Shown here piece after piece: positions 11,201 through 23,199 of a stretch of 64,000 bases of DNA. The translations under genes and the position numbers were made by a program. Origin of the DNA: Anoplolepis gracilipes. Taxonomy: Eukaryota > Arthropoda > Insecta > Hymenoptera > Formicidae. The notes beneath the pieces are model-generated. The model searched no databases and had not been told where the DNA came from. It was given only the letters and a program-made list of their open reading frames with translations. How positions within the stretch are numbered: position 1 is the stretch's first letter; each line of letters starts with the position of its first letter. Where the stretch lies: positions 4,557,501 to 4,621,500 of the forward strand of contig NC_132982.1 of the NCBI RefSeq assembly GCF_047496725.1, in the 5' to 3' direction.

Positions 11201-13690
11201 ATAATCGTCACGCTTCTTGTAAGTTCCGGTGAAAGTCTATTATAAAATTGTCATTAGTAGCTTTTCTTCTATAATTATTAATTAGCTTTAATTATTTATA
11301 CATTTAATTTTTGTTTTAAAAATTTGATTTATCAATTTTTAGTAGAATTAAAATCTCTGCGCTCTCTTGCTTCATTAAATATCCTTGTTTACTATTTCAT
11401 GCTGACTGGTAAAACAAGCAAACCGCAACGATTTGCGGTTAATTAGCGGTGCCATAAACGCTGATCGTATCGAGGCACCAGTCAGTGAATCGATGACATT
11501 GAGAAAATGGTAACAAACACGTCATTATTTTAATTTCACAAATAGACGTTCACTCGCGAAACAGAGAATTATATATATATGACTAGACACTCTGACGTCT
11601 TTGCAAAGTGCGTAATATTAGCTCCCGTCTTCGTCATGAATATTGAATACAAACATGAGACAGCAAAAGAAATATTGCTATAGCATGAGTCACAAGTAAA
11701 TTGTAATAAAAAACAGGTTTTTCCGAGTTATTTAATTATAAACTTTCCATTCAAAACTTCTGCATCGAATTTGTCCGAGTGTTTTATTATATTTTACTAC
11801 ACACTAACAAATTATTTGTTTAAACTTATTTTTCATGCCTCTATTTGGATTGTAATCAGAATTTTTTTAAAAGATCTTTTCAAATTTCAAGATATTTTTT
11901 TCTCCCTGTATCCTATCGAGTTATCGAATAAAATGATTTCACAAGTGTTCTGAATCATCGAGACTTCGAAGGGTTGATGAAACTGACATGAGAACCGTTA
12001 ACCCAACAAGTCGACATCCATCGTAACGACTCTCAACATTTGTTGCCGTCGTGTTGCGCAAAAGGCTGCAATCGCCCGAGCCGACGTGTGACAGTGAAAG
12101 TGTTTCTCCTTGAAGTTTCTAGCACAATCAAAGCCAACGACGATAACGACGATGAGAAGAATAACTGTCGTCAACGTAGACGGGTATCGAGATTACTACG
12201 TCGCCAAAGTTACAATCAAATTAGCCCCGTAATGCCGTCATCCGTTGCATTCGTCGTCGTCGCGCACGGTTTTACATCCAGGAAGTGAAATTTCCAACTG
12301 TCATTAACGTATTGCTATATGTTATATGGGTTGATTTGAAAATAGGTCGTTAAACCCAGCAGGCAGTATTGTTTTCTCGTTATATTGTATTGTTTGAAAT
12401 AAAGAGATCATAATGTCGATATACGAACATCGATTTATATTCTACGATAAAGTATTTGTTGATAACTTTAATAGACATTAACAGATTTTTTTATATATAA
12501 AAGTTTCGATTACACACTTGATACAAAAAGATAAGGAATAAAAAAAGAATATTTGTGGGTCAAAATATGTGATCTATTAATGCTCACAATATGCATGTGT
12601 ATAATGAGAAAAGATTATATATTCAAATATGTATGAAAATTATTTTCATCGAGAAAGAAAAATCTAAAATTGATAATTAGACGATTAGCCGTCAGATAAA
12701 CGTCACAAAATTGAAATAAATAATCATGAAATTAAAATAAACGTCGAAGAAATCCAGTATACGAAAAGTTTTCGATCGTTATCACCGAGAACACTAATTT
12801 CACTGCACATCGTGATGTGCAACGTGATATTAAAAATTTTTTATCGCATCTGTTCTATCGCGTCAGCTCTTTTATCGGTCCCGTCATTAAAAACTGCAAT
12901 TAACGAGCAATATTATAGCACTGGCGAAACATTAACACCGCTTAGGTCCGGTGCACACAGCGCATTAGAAAGTAACGACACTTTTCGCGCGTGACGAGGT
13001 AACGAGATAATGCACGCGAGCGAGCACGTTATTAAGGAAATGCAATCTCTGCGTTTTTCATCCGTTCGCCACCGATGAATGACCTCTTACTCTCACATCC
13101 CATATGCATCCTTGTCGGTGAAAATCCAACGCGGTTCGTAAAAAAATCTGCAAATTTTTTGACAAATAAATTTACTGTATTATTTTCTTTCAACGATATA
13201 AATAATCTCGCGCTGCATTCTTTGCGTTTTATCATACGATATAAAATCTCAACGAGAAGAGTTAATATAATCCTATCCTATTGCATTCAATCTTTAATAA
13301 TTAATAAATCTTGATGAAACAACAATTTCGTTACGTGTTGCAGATTTCCCCGGCATGTGCTTCGCGTCGACCAAGTGCGCGACCATCGAGCCGACGAAGA
13401 CGTGGGAACTGTCGCCGTTCTGTGGCCGTTCTACCTGCGTGCCCGCCGATGACAATTCTGGCCGTTTGTTCGAGTTGGTAGAAGACTGTGGCCCGCTACC
13501 TAAGGCCAACCCCAAGTGCAAACTCTCCGAAAAGACCAACAAAACCGCGAGCTTCCCCGATTGTTGTCCGGTCTTCGAGTGCGAGGACGGCGTTAAGCTT
13601 GAATATCCGGATATCCCAACGCTGCCGCCGCCGACCGAAGTGGAAGGGGAAGCCGGAAACGTACAGCCGGAAGGCGCACCGAAAGCCTAA
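8249..13690 (+). CDS. Secreted single-domain von Willebrand factor C (SVWC)-like protein
   Basis: Two exons: 8249-8372 and 13344-13690, joined in phase 1 across a 4,971-base GT..AG intron, giving 156 residues. ATG 8249 is the start; an in-frame GTG ten codons upstream is ignored because the signal peptide MKPVVRFALLCAAVVLVVA starts at the ATG. Mature Cys are at residues 47, 53, 68, 73, 90, 100, 115, 116 and 121. The order, with a CC pair after FPD and a last Cys five residues later, matches SVWC proteins such as insect Vago, which normally have eight Cys; here there are nine. The tail (about residue 125 on) is Pro/Glu-rich and probably disordered. SVWC proteins are extracellular and respond to infection, nutrition or the environment; no function is shown here. 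It is the nearest gene downstream of the silk pair on the same strand. Confidence 0.75.
8373..13343 (+). other. 5 kb intron of the SVWC gene
   Basis: Begins GTGAGT and ends TTGCAG. Mostly AT-rich, with islands of higher GC near 9130-9360, 9950-10200, 10790-10960 and 12000-12290. Those islands gave no recognisable protein on either strand and might hold regulatory DNA or old mobile-element remnants. Confidence 0.6.
9134..9358 (-). other. Unexplained stop-free 74-codon stretch in the SVWC intron
   Basis: On the minus strand, 74 codons run without a stop inside an otherwise AT-rich, stop-rich intron, and GC is locally raised. The peptide begins MTLAILWRFVTGIPSVQHAQ and contains a CRSC pair. I do not recognise it. 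No clear splice sites or promoter frame it. It may be chance, a conserved non-coding block, or a relic of a coding exon. Confidence 0.2.
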
Positions 13691-16232
13691 GTCGGTAGCT
13701 CCGAAAAAAAAAACTACCCCGGGGAGAAGGTTGCGGTGTAGCCTCCTCGATGAGATTAATCGGACCCGGATTCATCTTAACGTCGAAGAACACTGCCCGA
13801 TTTATTGACGTGGCGTATTATGCGTCGTATCATATATATATATTCGAGAATTTTATTTTCCGAGACCGACATTCTTTAATAAAAAGGTTCCTTTCATAGC
13901 GGACAGCTAGCGTAACATCGAGGTATAATCGAGATATAATAAATATAAATACATGAGATGTATTTAAATGAAATTCCGAACTGTTTTGACAACCGGTGCA
14001 TTAGTTGTGTCAGCAGTATTTCTCGAAGAAAATATATAAATTGTCGCATAAATAGCAATGAAACAATGTCGCTTTGTGTTAGGTACGACCATAGAGATCT
14101 CTTCATATTTTGATTATCTCTAACTACTTCAGTTGTTTAATGATGAATTGTTCGATAGAACTTGCGCAACATTTATGTCAATCGCGACGAGGCCATACCG
14201 TGATACCGCTCACCGTCCAACGTGATCCGATTCCGTACACATGATCCAGATTAAGCTAATTATATACAAATTTTATATTGCGCCTTTACAAACCACGAGC
14301 ACGATAAAAAAAAATTTCGACGCACTCGTTTTCCCTAATTTCATCCCCGTAATCTTACTTTAAATCCTTTAACTCGTCAGAATATACGCTCGCTAGTTTT
14401 TCCCAATCATTCTATAACTGCTCACTCTTGTTAGAGCATATGATTTAGTACCGAAAATAATTTCGAGAAATGTATATTAGAAAGATAATTTACATTCTGA
14501 AAATTATCAGAAAAAAATAATGGATAAAAGTATAAAAAAATATATCATAAAGAAAGTTAAAGACATTTGAAGATTAATAAATAATAGCTGCAGAATTTAT
14601 TAAAGAAATTCGGTGCAAGTTTAGTTTTTCAACCAAACAACTCGCCGAAAGAGATGCTGCCTTTTGTGTTATACTATTTCGAACCAATTAGAATGGTCGA
14701 AAAGTTTAGATACTTTCTTAATATCTTCTAATAATATTCAATTGGTAATGGCGCACTTCTCTAGTTAAGTCGACTTAAACCTTCCTTGGCATATAATAAA
14801 TTTTCATAGCAGAGTCTGGCATTTGTATCGCAAATATGTGTGATTGTAATTATATGTGATTAAATTAACTTACTTATTTAATTCAATCCGCGTTGCTTAC
14901 TTTTCTCCTCGTCTGCGTCCTCGATTCTTCCTCGACTCTTCCCATTTTTTGTTTCTGGATCTAAAATTAAAATCAAATCATATACTTAACTCAGACAATA
15001 ATGTCGAAAAAAATTTATATATCAAAATCAAATTTTAAAAATTGCTCCCAAATGAACGGCAATAATTAAATATTATATAATTTATATCTTTAGATAGATT
15101 TATATAAATATATAAATATAAATATCAGAATGTGATACGTATGACTAAATAAAAAAATGGACAATATAAATATGGCATCACTTACAATGTGTATTCAAAA
15201 TAAAGGATATTAATTTATGTAACTATTCAAGAAATCAATGATTACAAAATTTTTTAATAATAAAAATTTGAGAAAGAAATTGACAGATTGAAAATTAAAT
15301 ATTGCTTTTATTTAATTTCGATATAAAAAAGAAATTTAATTTTAAATGCCATAAAAATTAACAATATTATAGTGACTAAACGTTATGTGAGATCGAATAT
15401 CACACATATTTCTTTTTTTTTTTAATAAAGGCTTGATTTTTCTTTTCTTTACAAATTTATTAATAACGTTTCAATATTTGGAAAACACTGATCCTAAATG
15501 TTTTATGCAACGATATTTCGAGAAAACGTAAGTGATGACTAACATTGTAAAAGTAGGCGAGAAGCAAACAAGATTTTCGGTCTCTACCCAAATAAATCAC
15601 AAGACCTACTTTCTCTCCGAGTTCTTTCTACTGTGCTTCATTTCAAGTTTTCAGTTTTGATTTTAAATAAATAAGAGACAAAGATAAAAATATGTTTTAA
15701 TATTGAATCGTGATTATATCGTGACATTCAGATATACACACAGATTTCTACAATATTAATTAAATACCCATTTCAATGTAATTCAAGATGAAATAATGAA
15801 CGCGATAACAAATTAAATATTATCTATTAAATTTACATAAAACATGGTTATGACTATTTTTATAACAACTTTTCTTTCAATTGTTCGAATAATATTAGTC
15901 TCAAATAATATTAGTTAAAATTGCAATTTTAGTTAAAGTTGCAATTTTTTATGTTGCTATTCATAAAATATATATTTTTACGACATCCTATATAATATTT
16001 GCAACGGTTTGCAATCTGAATAATAAGTAACTAATTAATTTGTCTACATCTTAAAATTGTGCAATATTTTATACCAAGGATAACGATTAAGATACAAATT
16101 TTATTGCAGTGCCGCTAGCGAAATGTCAACATAAATGTTAATATACAAATGAACAGGTTTATACAAATTCGTGTGCAATAAATTTGTCAGTAATAAATTT
16201 ATATGTAAAAAAAAATATATATATAATTATTT

Positions 16233-16286
<54 letters not shown>

Positions 16287-17530
16287 TATACATATTTTTA
16301 TGTGTGTAATCCATTTATGTAATCTATTTATATAAATAATTAACATCCAATTTTAATCGATAGTGAAAAACTTACATTAAAAATTATAGTATAATATATT
16401 GAAAACGAAATTTTCTTAAGATTCAGAATGTACGCGAACAAGAACCTTGATTAACTTTTAAAATATAAAAACATAAAAAAATTGTGATTCGTTAACAAGT
16501 TAATAAATATCTTTCTATTATTATATCAAAAAAACGTAAAGTATGAATTGAAAAAAAATCATGTTTTAAAACCTAAGAAATACATTCAACATAATAAATT
16601 TCATTCGATTATTATATAATTATTCTCTTTTTGACACATGATTAATATAAATTTTGAACTACTTACATTCCATTGCTTTTAATAGAAAATAATATGAGAT
16701 GTATGACAAACGGAAGATAGGTTAATTGTTTGATTGCGCGGGAAACACAATGAGAGAATTGGAGAAAGCGTGCGCTGCTGAGAGGCTGACAAGATATTAG
16801 GAGCACACATGTCGATAAGAGGTAACGCGATCTATGTTCGGATTTGAATTACGCGCCTTTTAGAGGGAAAGAAATAAATCATTAAAGCATGCCGTCAATA
16901 ATTAGGAAAATACGATTTGGAAGAAGTAATATGAATTTTTAAAATGACGCAAGTTTTAAAGCCTAATATTTTCCATACAATTTTAAATCAATTTCCGTCA
17001 GTATAATGAATTTTTAAAAATTTGATAGTAATATTCTTTCGAAATCTCTGTTCATAGAAAATTGTTATAAATGTATATAATGAATATATTAGAATTGTTA
17101 TAAAAAGGAGCATTTACATACTGATATACATCTCGTAGCAATAATTAATATATATTATTTTGATTGTTTAAATTACATATTAAAATAAGATCAAAAATTA
17201 TTTCTGTTACATGGAATATAAAAAAATACGTATAACCGCTAACTTTTATTCTATTAACAATTGTTATTTATTGATATAATTTTGGAATATTTATTATTCT
17301 CCCCTCTATTTTTCTAGAATGTATATCAAAGAAGATTCTCACCCGAGTAGTCAAGAAAGCTCGCAATGTCCACAGATTCCACTTTTCCGAAAATAGTTGA
17401 TGTGTAGTAATAAAAAGACGCGTTGCTTCTTACTTGAAGAAAATCTCGATGCCGACAGTTGGCGCAATATTATGAATATCTTTCACAAGGGATAAAACAA
17501 GCTGAAGTGAGATGCTAATACAAACTTTAC
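13691..17530. other. Intergenic region between SVWC and Rab7
   Basis: Contains the SVWC 3' UTR; AATAAA near 13878 is a plausible poly(A) signal. Then AT-rich spacer with a (TA)n run at about 16239-16282. No gene or RNA gene was recognised on either strand. Confidence 0.5.
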
Positions 17531-17858
17531 GATTTCCGATTGGCCGACCCGTCTCTGCGCGCGCGACAATTCCGACCAATCACGTTTCGAATATTTGACA
17601 GTTCGCGACTGACGCGACGTAAGAACAAGCCTTTCAAAGTCAGTCAGTCCGTGATCGTGAATATATCGAGATACGTCTGTATCGACCTCTGAAGCGAATA
17701 CGATATACGCGAATTACACTCGGTCGATAAGGGAGGCGAAGAACAGGTGACGACATCGTTGTCATACTCGTGATTTCATAACACGCCATTTTCTTTGTGT
17801 AAAGTGTGCTGGAGCCGCAGATCGTTTGCACGTCGAGATATTTTCTACCGAGTTCAAG
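17531..17858 (+). promoter_or_regulatory. Rab7 promoter and probable non-coding first exon
   Basis: A CG-rich island (about 17530-18030) in AT-rich surroundings. Two CCAAT-type boxes in opposite orientation lie at 17539-17543 (ATTGG) and 17576-17580 (CCAAT). No TATA box is seen, as usual for a housekeeping gene. A donor-like AAG|GTAACG at 17856-17864 could end a non-coding exon 1, matching the acceptor TTTCCAG at 19074-19080 just before the coding start. Exon 1 boundaries are inferred. Confidence 0.45.
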
Positions 17859-19086
17859 GTAACGCGCGACGCGATACCCGACGTTTACGTCGACCCCCGA
17901 ATTACGCGCGTCGCACGCTCGTGCGTCTCGTGCGTATATTCCACGTCGTGCGATCGTCGCGTCGAATCGAGTCTCGGATTATTTTTCGCTCGCGTGTGAC
18001 AGGTTTCCGTGGAGCATCGCGCAGTTAAACGGATTCTGTCCACGGCTAATAATTTCGCTCGTCATCCTTATCGCGTCATTCGCCCCTTATATGTATCACG
18101 ATACTCGTCACGAATCCTGAAACACGAATTTCCCGAAGTGTCGTTCAACGTTAACCGCCAAAAAATTCGTGCTTAAAAGGCTTTGGAAAGAAAGTCACTC
18201 AGGCCTTTTTTTTCTTCTCGCGAATGCGTTGTACATACATACACATACGTCATTGTTACTCTGAGATATACTTTCCTCATCATGTTGTTAGATGATTCAT
18301 ACAATCAGTCATTTCTTTAAGATGCTCAGTATCAGATATTTTTTATGCAGTTGTGTATATTGGGTTCATTGTTTTGATATGCATGATACATCAAGTAAAT
18401 AATAATAGAGAAAATATATGACATATACATTAAAAATTCGTTTTTTACATATTTACAACTTCAAAAGTATTTTATGGTGTGTTTATATTCTTTGTCGTTA
18501 TAAAATTATGCCAATAATAAAATTAAAAAAGGAAGCTATATATTTTATTGATTTATACAAGATATTTGTAAAAACAATCAAAAGCTAAAGTTTTTCTTTA
18601 TTACAAAGTGACAGAAGTCAAAGTATAGGAACTGTAACTCTTTTAATCTGAAGACAATTATATTTAAATTGGAAATATTTAAATTAGATTTATTCCAATT
18701 TGAAAACCTTCAAAATGAAAAGACAAAATTTATATTACACATAATTAAAAGATTGGTATATATATTGTATCTCATTAGCTGAAATTTATTATATACTTGA
18801 ATTTTTAGTGTTTTATATTTCTCTTTTTATAGATAAAAATTTGCAAAATTTATATTGATATAAATTTTTATGATGATAGATATTAAAAATTTATTCTCTT
18901 GATTATGAATTATAATATCGGGTTAAAAATATATATTATTCTATAGCTTGATAATAAATAAATTATATATCTGAATTAATCACAATTGTGTCTCTATTTT
19001 AATATTATACAATAATTTTAATTTAAAAAATGCTTATTATTATAAGAATTAATTCTTAACATTATTTTATATCTTTCCAGTAAAAA

Positions 19087-20055
19087 ATGGCATCCCGCAA
19101 GAAAGTGTTGCTAAAAGTCATTATCCTTGGAGATTCAGGAGTTGGAAAAACTTCTTTGATGAATCAATATGTCAATAAGAAGTTTAGTAATCAATATAAA
19201 GCGACAATAGGAGCAGATTTTTTGACTAAGGAAGTAATGGTGGAGGATAGAATAGTCACTATGCAGGTAATGTGTACACATTAATTTTAATCCTATTTAT
19301 ATCTCTAAAACTGTTTTCTTTACCTTAGATCTGGGATACCGCTGGACAAGAAAGATTTCAATCATTAGGAGTGGCTTTTTACAGAGGCGCTGATTGTTGC
19401 GTGCTTGTATTTGATGTATCTGCTCCAACTAGCTTCAAATCTCTAGATTCATGGAGAGATGAATTTTTAATTCAAGCTTCTCCTCGGGATCCAGATAATT
19501 TTCCGTTCGTCGTGCTCGGGAATAAAGTAGACCTTGAATCAAGAGCAGTAAGTAAAATTGTTTGTGCAATGTAATAAATAATCTATAAAATAATTTAATC
19601 TTTTATATATTTAATTTTATATGCACACTAACATATAAATATTATTTATAATCTAATTTTAATTTAGTAATTTGAGCTTTAGAATTGCAATTTCCATTGA
19701 TCTCTTCATTTCATTTCATACATTTTTTATGTTTTGTGTTATAGGTATCAAGCAAGAGAGCACAACAGTGGTGTCAATCAAAGAATAATATTCCATACTT
19801 TGAAACTAGTGCAAAAGAGGCTATTAATGTCGAACAGGCTTTCCAAACGATAGCTAAGAATGCTTTAGCTCAAGAAAGTGAAGTAAGTGTAGTAAACAGA
19901 CAGTGCAAAAAAGTAAATCTCATTTCATTATATATGCAAATCTGATCTCTACATTGTGTAAATTCTAGGTTGAACTGTATAATGAATTCCCGGATCAAAT
20001 CAAATTGAGCAACGACCAAAGAAGCAACGGCAGAGGTGATTCGTGTGCTTGCTAG
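19087..20055 (+). CDS. Rab7 small GTPase
   Basis: Four coding exons: 19087-19266, 19329-19547, 19745-19882 and 19969-20055, all joined in phase 0, giving 207 residues, the usual Rab7 length. Rab7 controls late endosome and lysosome transport, fusion and autophagosome maturation on the cytosolic membrane face. Motifs seen: P-loop GDSGVGKT at 15-22; switch I YKATIGADF with Thr40; WDTAGQE at 62-68 with catalytic Gln67; NKVD at 125-128; TSAK at 154-157; and a C-terminal CAC, the double-geranylgeranylation site (Cys205, Cys207). The ATG lies six bases after the acceptor of a probable 5' UTR intron. All key residues are intact. Confidence 0.97.
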
Positions 20056-20631
20056 GTCTTGGCACAGCAGTAATATCTCTTGGATAACTAAAAAAGATGC
20101 ACAGGTCAGATTCTACATTTACATCACCTGCGCAGAAAGGACGCGGAGAATATATTGCGATGAGCTTTATGTGTGCAGGAAGTCACAAGTATATTTCTTC
20201 ATCTCAACGTGTTATTACAATCTTCCTCTATCCGCGAAATGTTTCAATATTCTCGAAATTTTGTTAAATCATTCATGCACGGTAAAAAATAACGAATTAA
20301 ATTCATACGTAACAAGATGTGTACAAACTATCGATATATACATATATGTATAAAATTGTTTTTGTAAATGTATATGGGAATAAGATATATTTATCCGACT
20401 TCCTGACCTAAAATAATATCGCAATCTTGAATTATGTACTCCTGCTGGACTTGTCGTATATGTAAGTCCTATCAAGGATTTGCATCTTGTTTTTAAGTAT
20501 TGTAATGCTCTCTTATTGAATATGTGGCGAAACAATTGAGCTATTTTTATCTCAATCTTGATGATTTATTGTTGAATTAATTTCACAATATTTCGAGGTT
20601 TCCAAACGATATATATATATATAGGGAATCG

Positions 20632-20665
<34 letters not shown>

Positions 20666-21756
20666 CACCAGAGAGGGTAATATATAGGTCGGGAACACAC
20701 ACAGTTAGTGATACTGTTAATAAATTATAATAAAAGAATTTGCTCATGATTTGTTAAATACAATTGCATTTACAGAAGAGCTCTAGTATATAGCTTATTA
20801 TTCTTAGAACCGAATATTTGCTGTCAGAATAAAAATGATTCGTATGAGATAGAAGGAAAATAAGATAAAGTTACAATAAAGTTAAGATACTTTATAATAT
20901 GTCTAAAAGTTATCTTAACGAGTTAGAATTCACGCGAATGCATGGTGTATGAACTCCTCAATTTTTACTTTCTTTTAGAAAATTCTGTTATATATTATAT
21001 ATTATAAATTTAGAAAATCCTGTTATTATATATATTGAAATATAAAATTATAATAATTTTGACTTGTTGCGCATATGTTAATGCTAAATATGTTACACTT
21101 GGTTCATATAAATAATTATTTTAAACCATTTTTAGGGATATTTATATCGGCCATCCCAATTTAAAAAGAAAGAGAAGAAAATTCGTTGCAAACGTGACTT
21201 AGAAAAATTTCTCATCGCTGGATGTATTTTCTGTAATAGTTTTTACAAAAAGGTATTTTTTAAATTTTACCGCAAAGTCCCAGATATTCATCTTCTGAAT
21301 GTGAGATTTCTCTCCTTGTACCGCGATGCACATCGGTTTTTAAGATTTTTTACTATACGCGAGACAATGAGATTTCAGTGCGCGATGAATTAATCATTAA
21401 TTGTATGAATTATCGAGCAACAATTCTATGCAGACTATATTTTGTAAATAAGACAACTTATAATCTACTTAGAACAATTTATCGTTATAAATATGAATCT
21501 TTATATCCTGATAGCCATATCAATAAGTATGCGCTCTTGTAATACTTTAATTCTACCTATATAGTCCTTATTAGAACAATAATTATAATCCTAATGGCGT
21601 GTGATATTTATTTTCATGAAAGAAGTGAGCTTTTACATATTCATGCAGGCAAGGAGAAATATTTAAATAATGCTGTATCTTAGATTTTTGTAGTAAAAGT
21701 AATTGTACGCCCATTTAAGATGTGTTAAATGTTTGAAAATGTTTTTCAATCTCTTA

Positions 21757-21769
21757 GAAAGAGAGAGAG

Positions 21770-21816
<47 letters not shown>

Positions 21817-21817
21817 G
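21757..21817. repeat. Compound (GA)n-(GAAA)n-(GATA)n microsatellite
   Basis: GA repeats run directly into GAAA repeats and then GATA repeats, a typical compound microsatellite formed by slippage. Confidence 0.9.
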
Positions 21818-22626
21818 CAAGGTAAGCATACTTTTCATAGTATAGTAATATAGCACGATAGTATTATGCATCGCGGTATCAGTAATTGCCATCCAAGTTG
21901 CGATTGTAATCTTTGATAATTTATAATCTCTGGATTATAATTAAGAAGCTGCAAAATTTATATTTCGTAGATTATACATGTTGATATACCTTCTCCCATT
22001 CCAAGTTATGTTTGATTAATAATTGTATAATCATCAATGGGCAGACTGAAACTACTTGATGATGTTTCGCGTTAAATTATTTATCGCGTGAATGTTTCCT
22101 GCGAAATTTGACTTTACACATTTAAAATAATAAATCGATTTAAGCTTGGGAGCTTAAATTTTCACTAAGAAATAATCAAACTGAGTTACTAATAATATCC
22201 GTCATTTCTGAGCCACCCTGTGTACATATAACATTCTTATGAAATAAAAAATAAAACGTTTAATGCGTGAAATATATATGCACATGCAGGGCGTCATAAA
22301 TTTCATATTTTCTAGATTATAGATACACGGTATGCTGTAAACTAAGAAGAATGATGGTAACTAAATCAACTATCAAAATAGCTTTTCATTCTTGAACTAT
22401 TAATATTTGAATTAAAAGTTTTAGAAATGCGAAAATAAAATCTAATATTCTAAATTTTTTTGAAGCATAATTGTCAAGATGTTTGATATGAAAATATAAT
22501 ATAGATGTATCACACAAAAGATAAAGTTCAATCAAAGTTTCATTAAAAAAGAAGTGGTTTCATATTTGTCGAGGAATACTATTATCGAAGAGAAAATGTG
22601 CAATTTTCTAAGATACTCTGTATATG

Positions 22627-22658
<32 letters not shown>

Positions 22659-22981
22659 GATGATGAAACATTCGCACTATCGAGTGTGTTTTTATGGGTC
22701 TACGCATATATATTCGTATGCACATGTATATAAGTAAAGATAATCATGACCATGGCGATTATAATTAATGATATGTATAATTCTATCGAAATATGTTAAT
22801 GATAAATATAATTATAAATAATATTATTGTTATTATTGCTGTTACTATTGCCAGTATTGTTGCTAATACTATTCGATTGCTACTGTCCCCACTTATTCCT
22901 ATACTACAAATATACTGCTTCTGCATAATATATTATTATAAGTGAACAATTAATACATAATACAGTTATATGTAATAGGCA

Positions 22982-23017
22982 TGTAATAAGCACATCCATA
23001 GTGATGTGCTTATTACA
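22982..23017. repeat. Short perfect hairpin
   Basis: Perfect 15-base inverted arms (TGTAATAAGCACATC and its complement) separated by a 6-base loop; one more A:T pair extends it. It could be a small palindromic insertion remnant or a structured element; it is too short alone for a typical microRNA precursor. Confidence 0.6.
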
Positions 23018-23193
23018 TTTTTGAACAATTTACTCGAAAATTGAGCCTATTGCAATTAAAAACTAAATGTCAAATATTTTTAGAATGCATAATGCTTTTA
23101 ATTAAAAATTATATATATATATATATATATTAAAAGAATGAAATTTAAATGAAAATTACTCAGAAGTTTATATTAAACTACAAACTTTCTTAC

Positions 23194-23199
23194 TTTATT
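23194..23199 (-). terminator. Poly(A) signal overlapping the stop codon
   Basis: On the minus strand the stop TAA (23201-23199) runs into TAAATAAA, so AATAAA at 23199-23194 shares one base with the stop. If used, the 3' UTR would be only about 15-30 bases. Confidence 0.4.

Larger units (their letters stand above)
20056..23193. other. Rab7 3' region and intergenic DNA
   Basis: AT-rich with several AATAAA hexamers, for example near 20729, so Rab7 may have alternative poly(A) sites. It holds (TA)n near 20638-20662, a purine-rich repeat at 21757-21817 and a short perfect hairpin at 22982-23017. No coding exon was recognised. Confidence 0.5.

Noticed and set aside
12040..12288. 82-codon frame in the SVWC intron
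   Set aside because: Low-complexity GAC/GAT and CGT triplets explain the lack of stops; no start context or homology.
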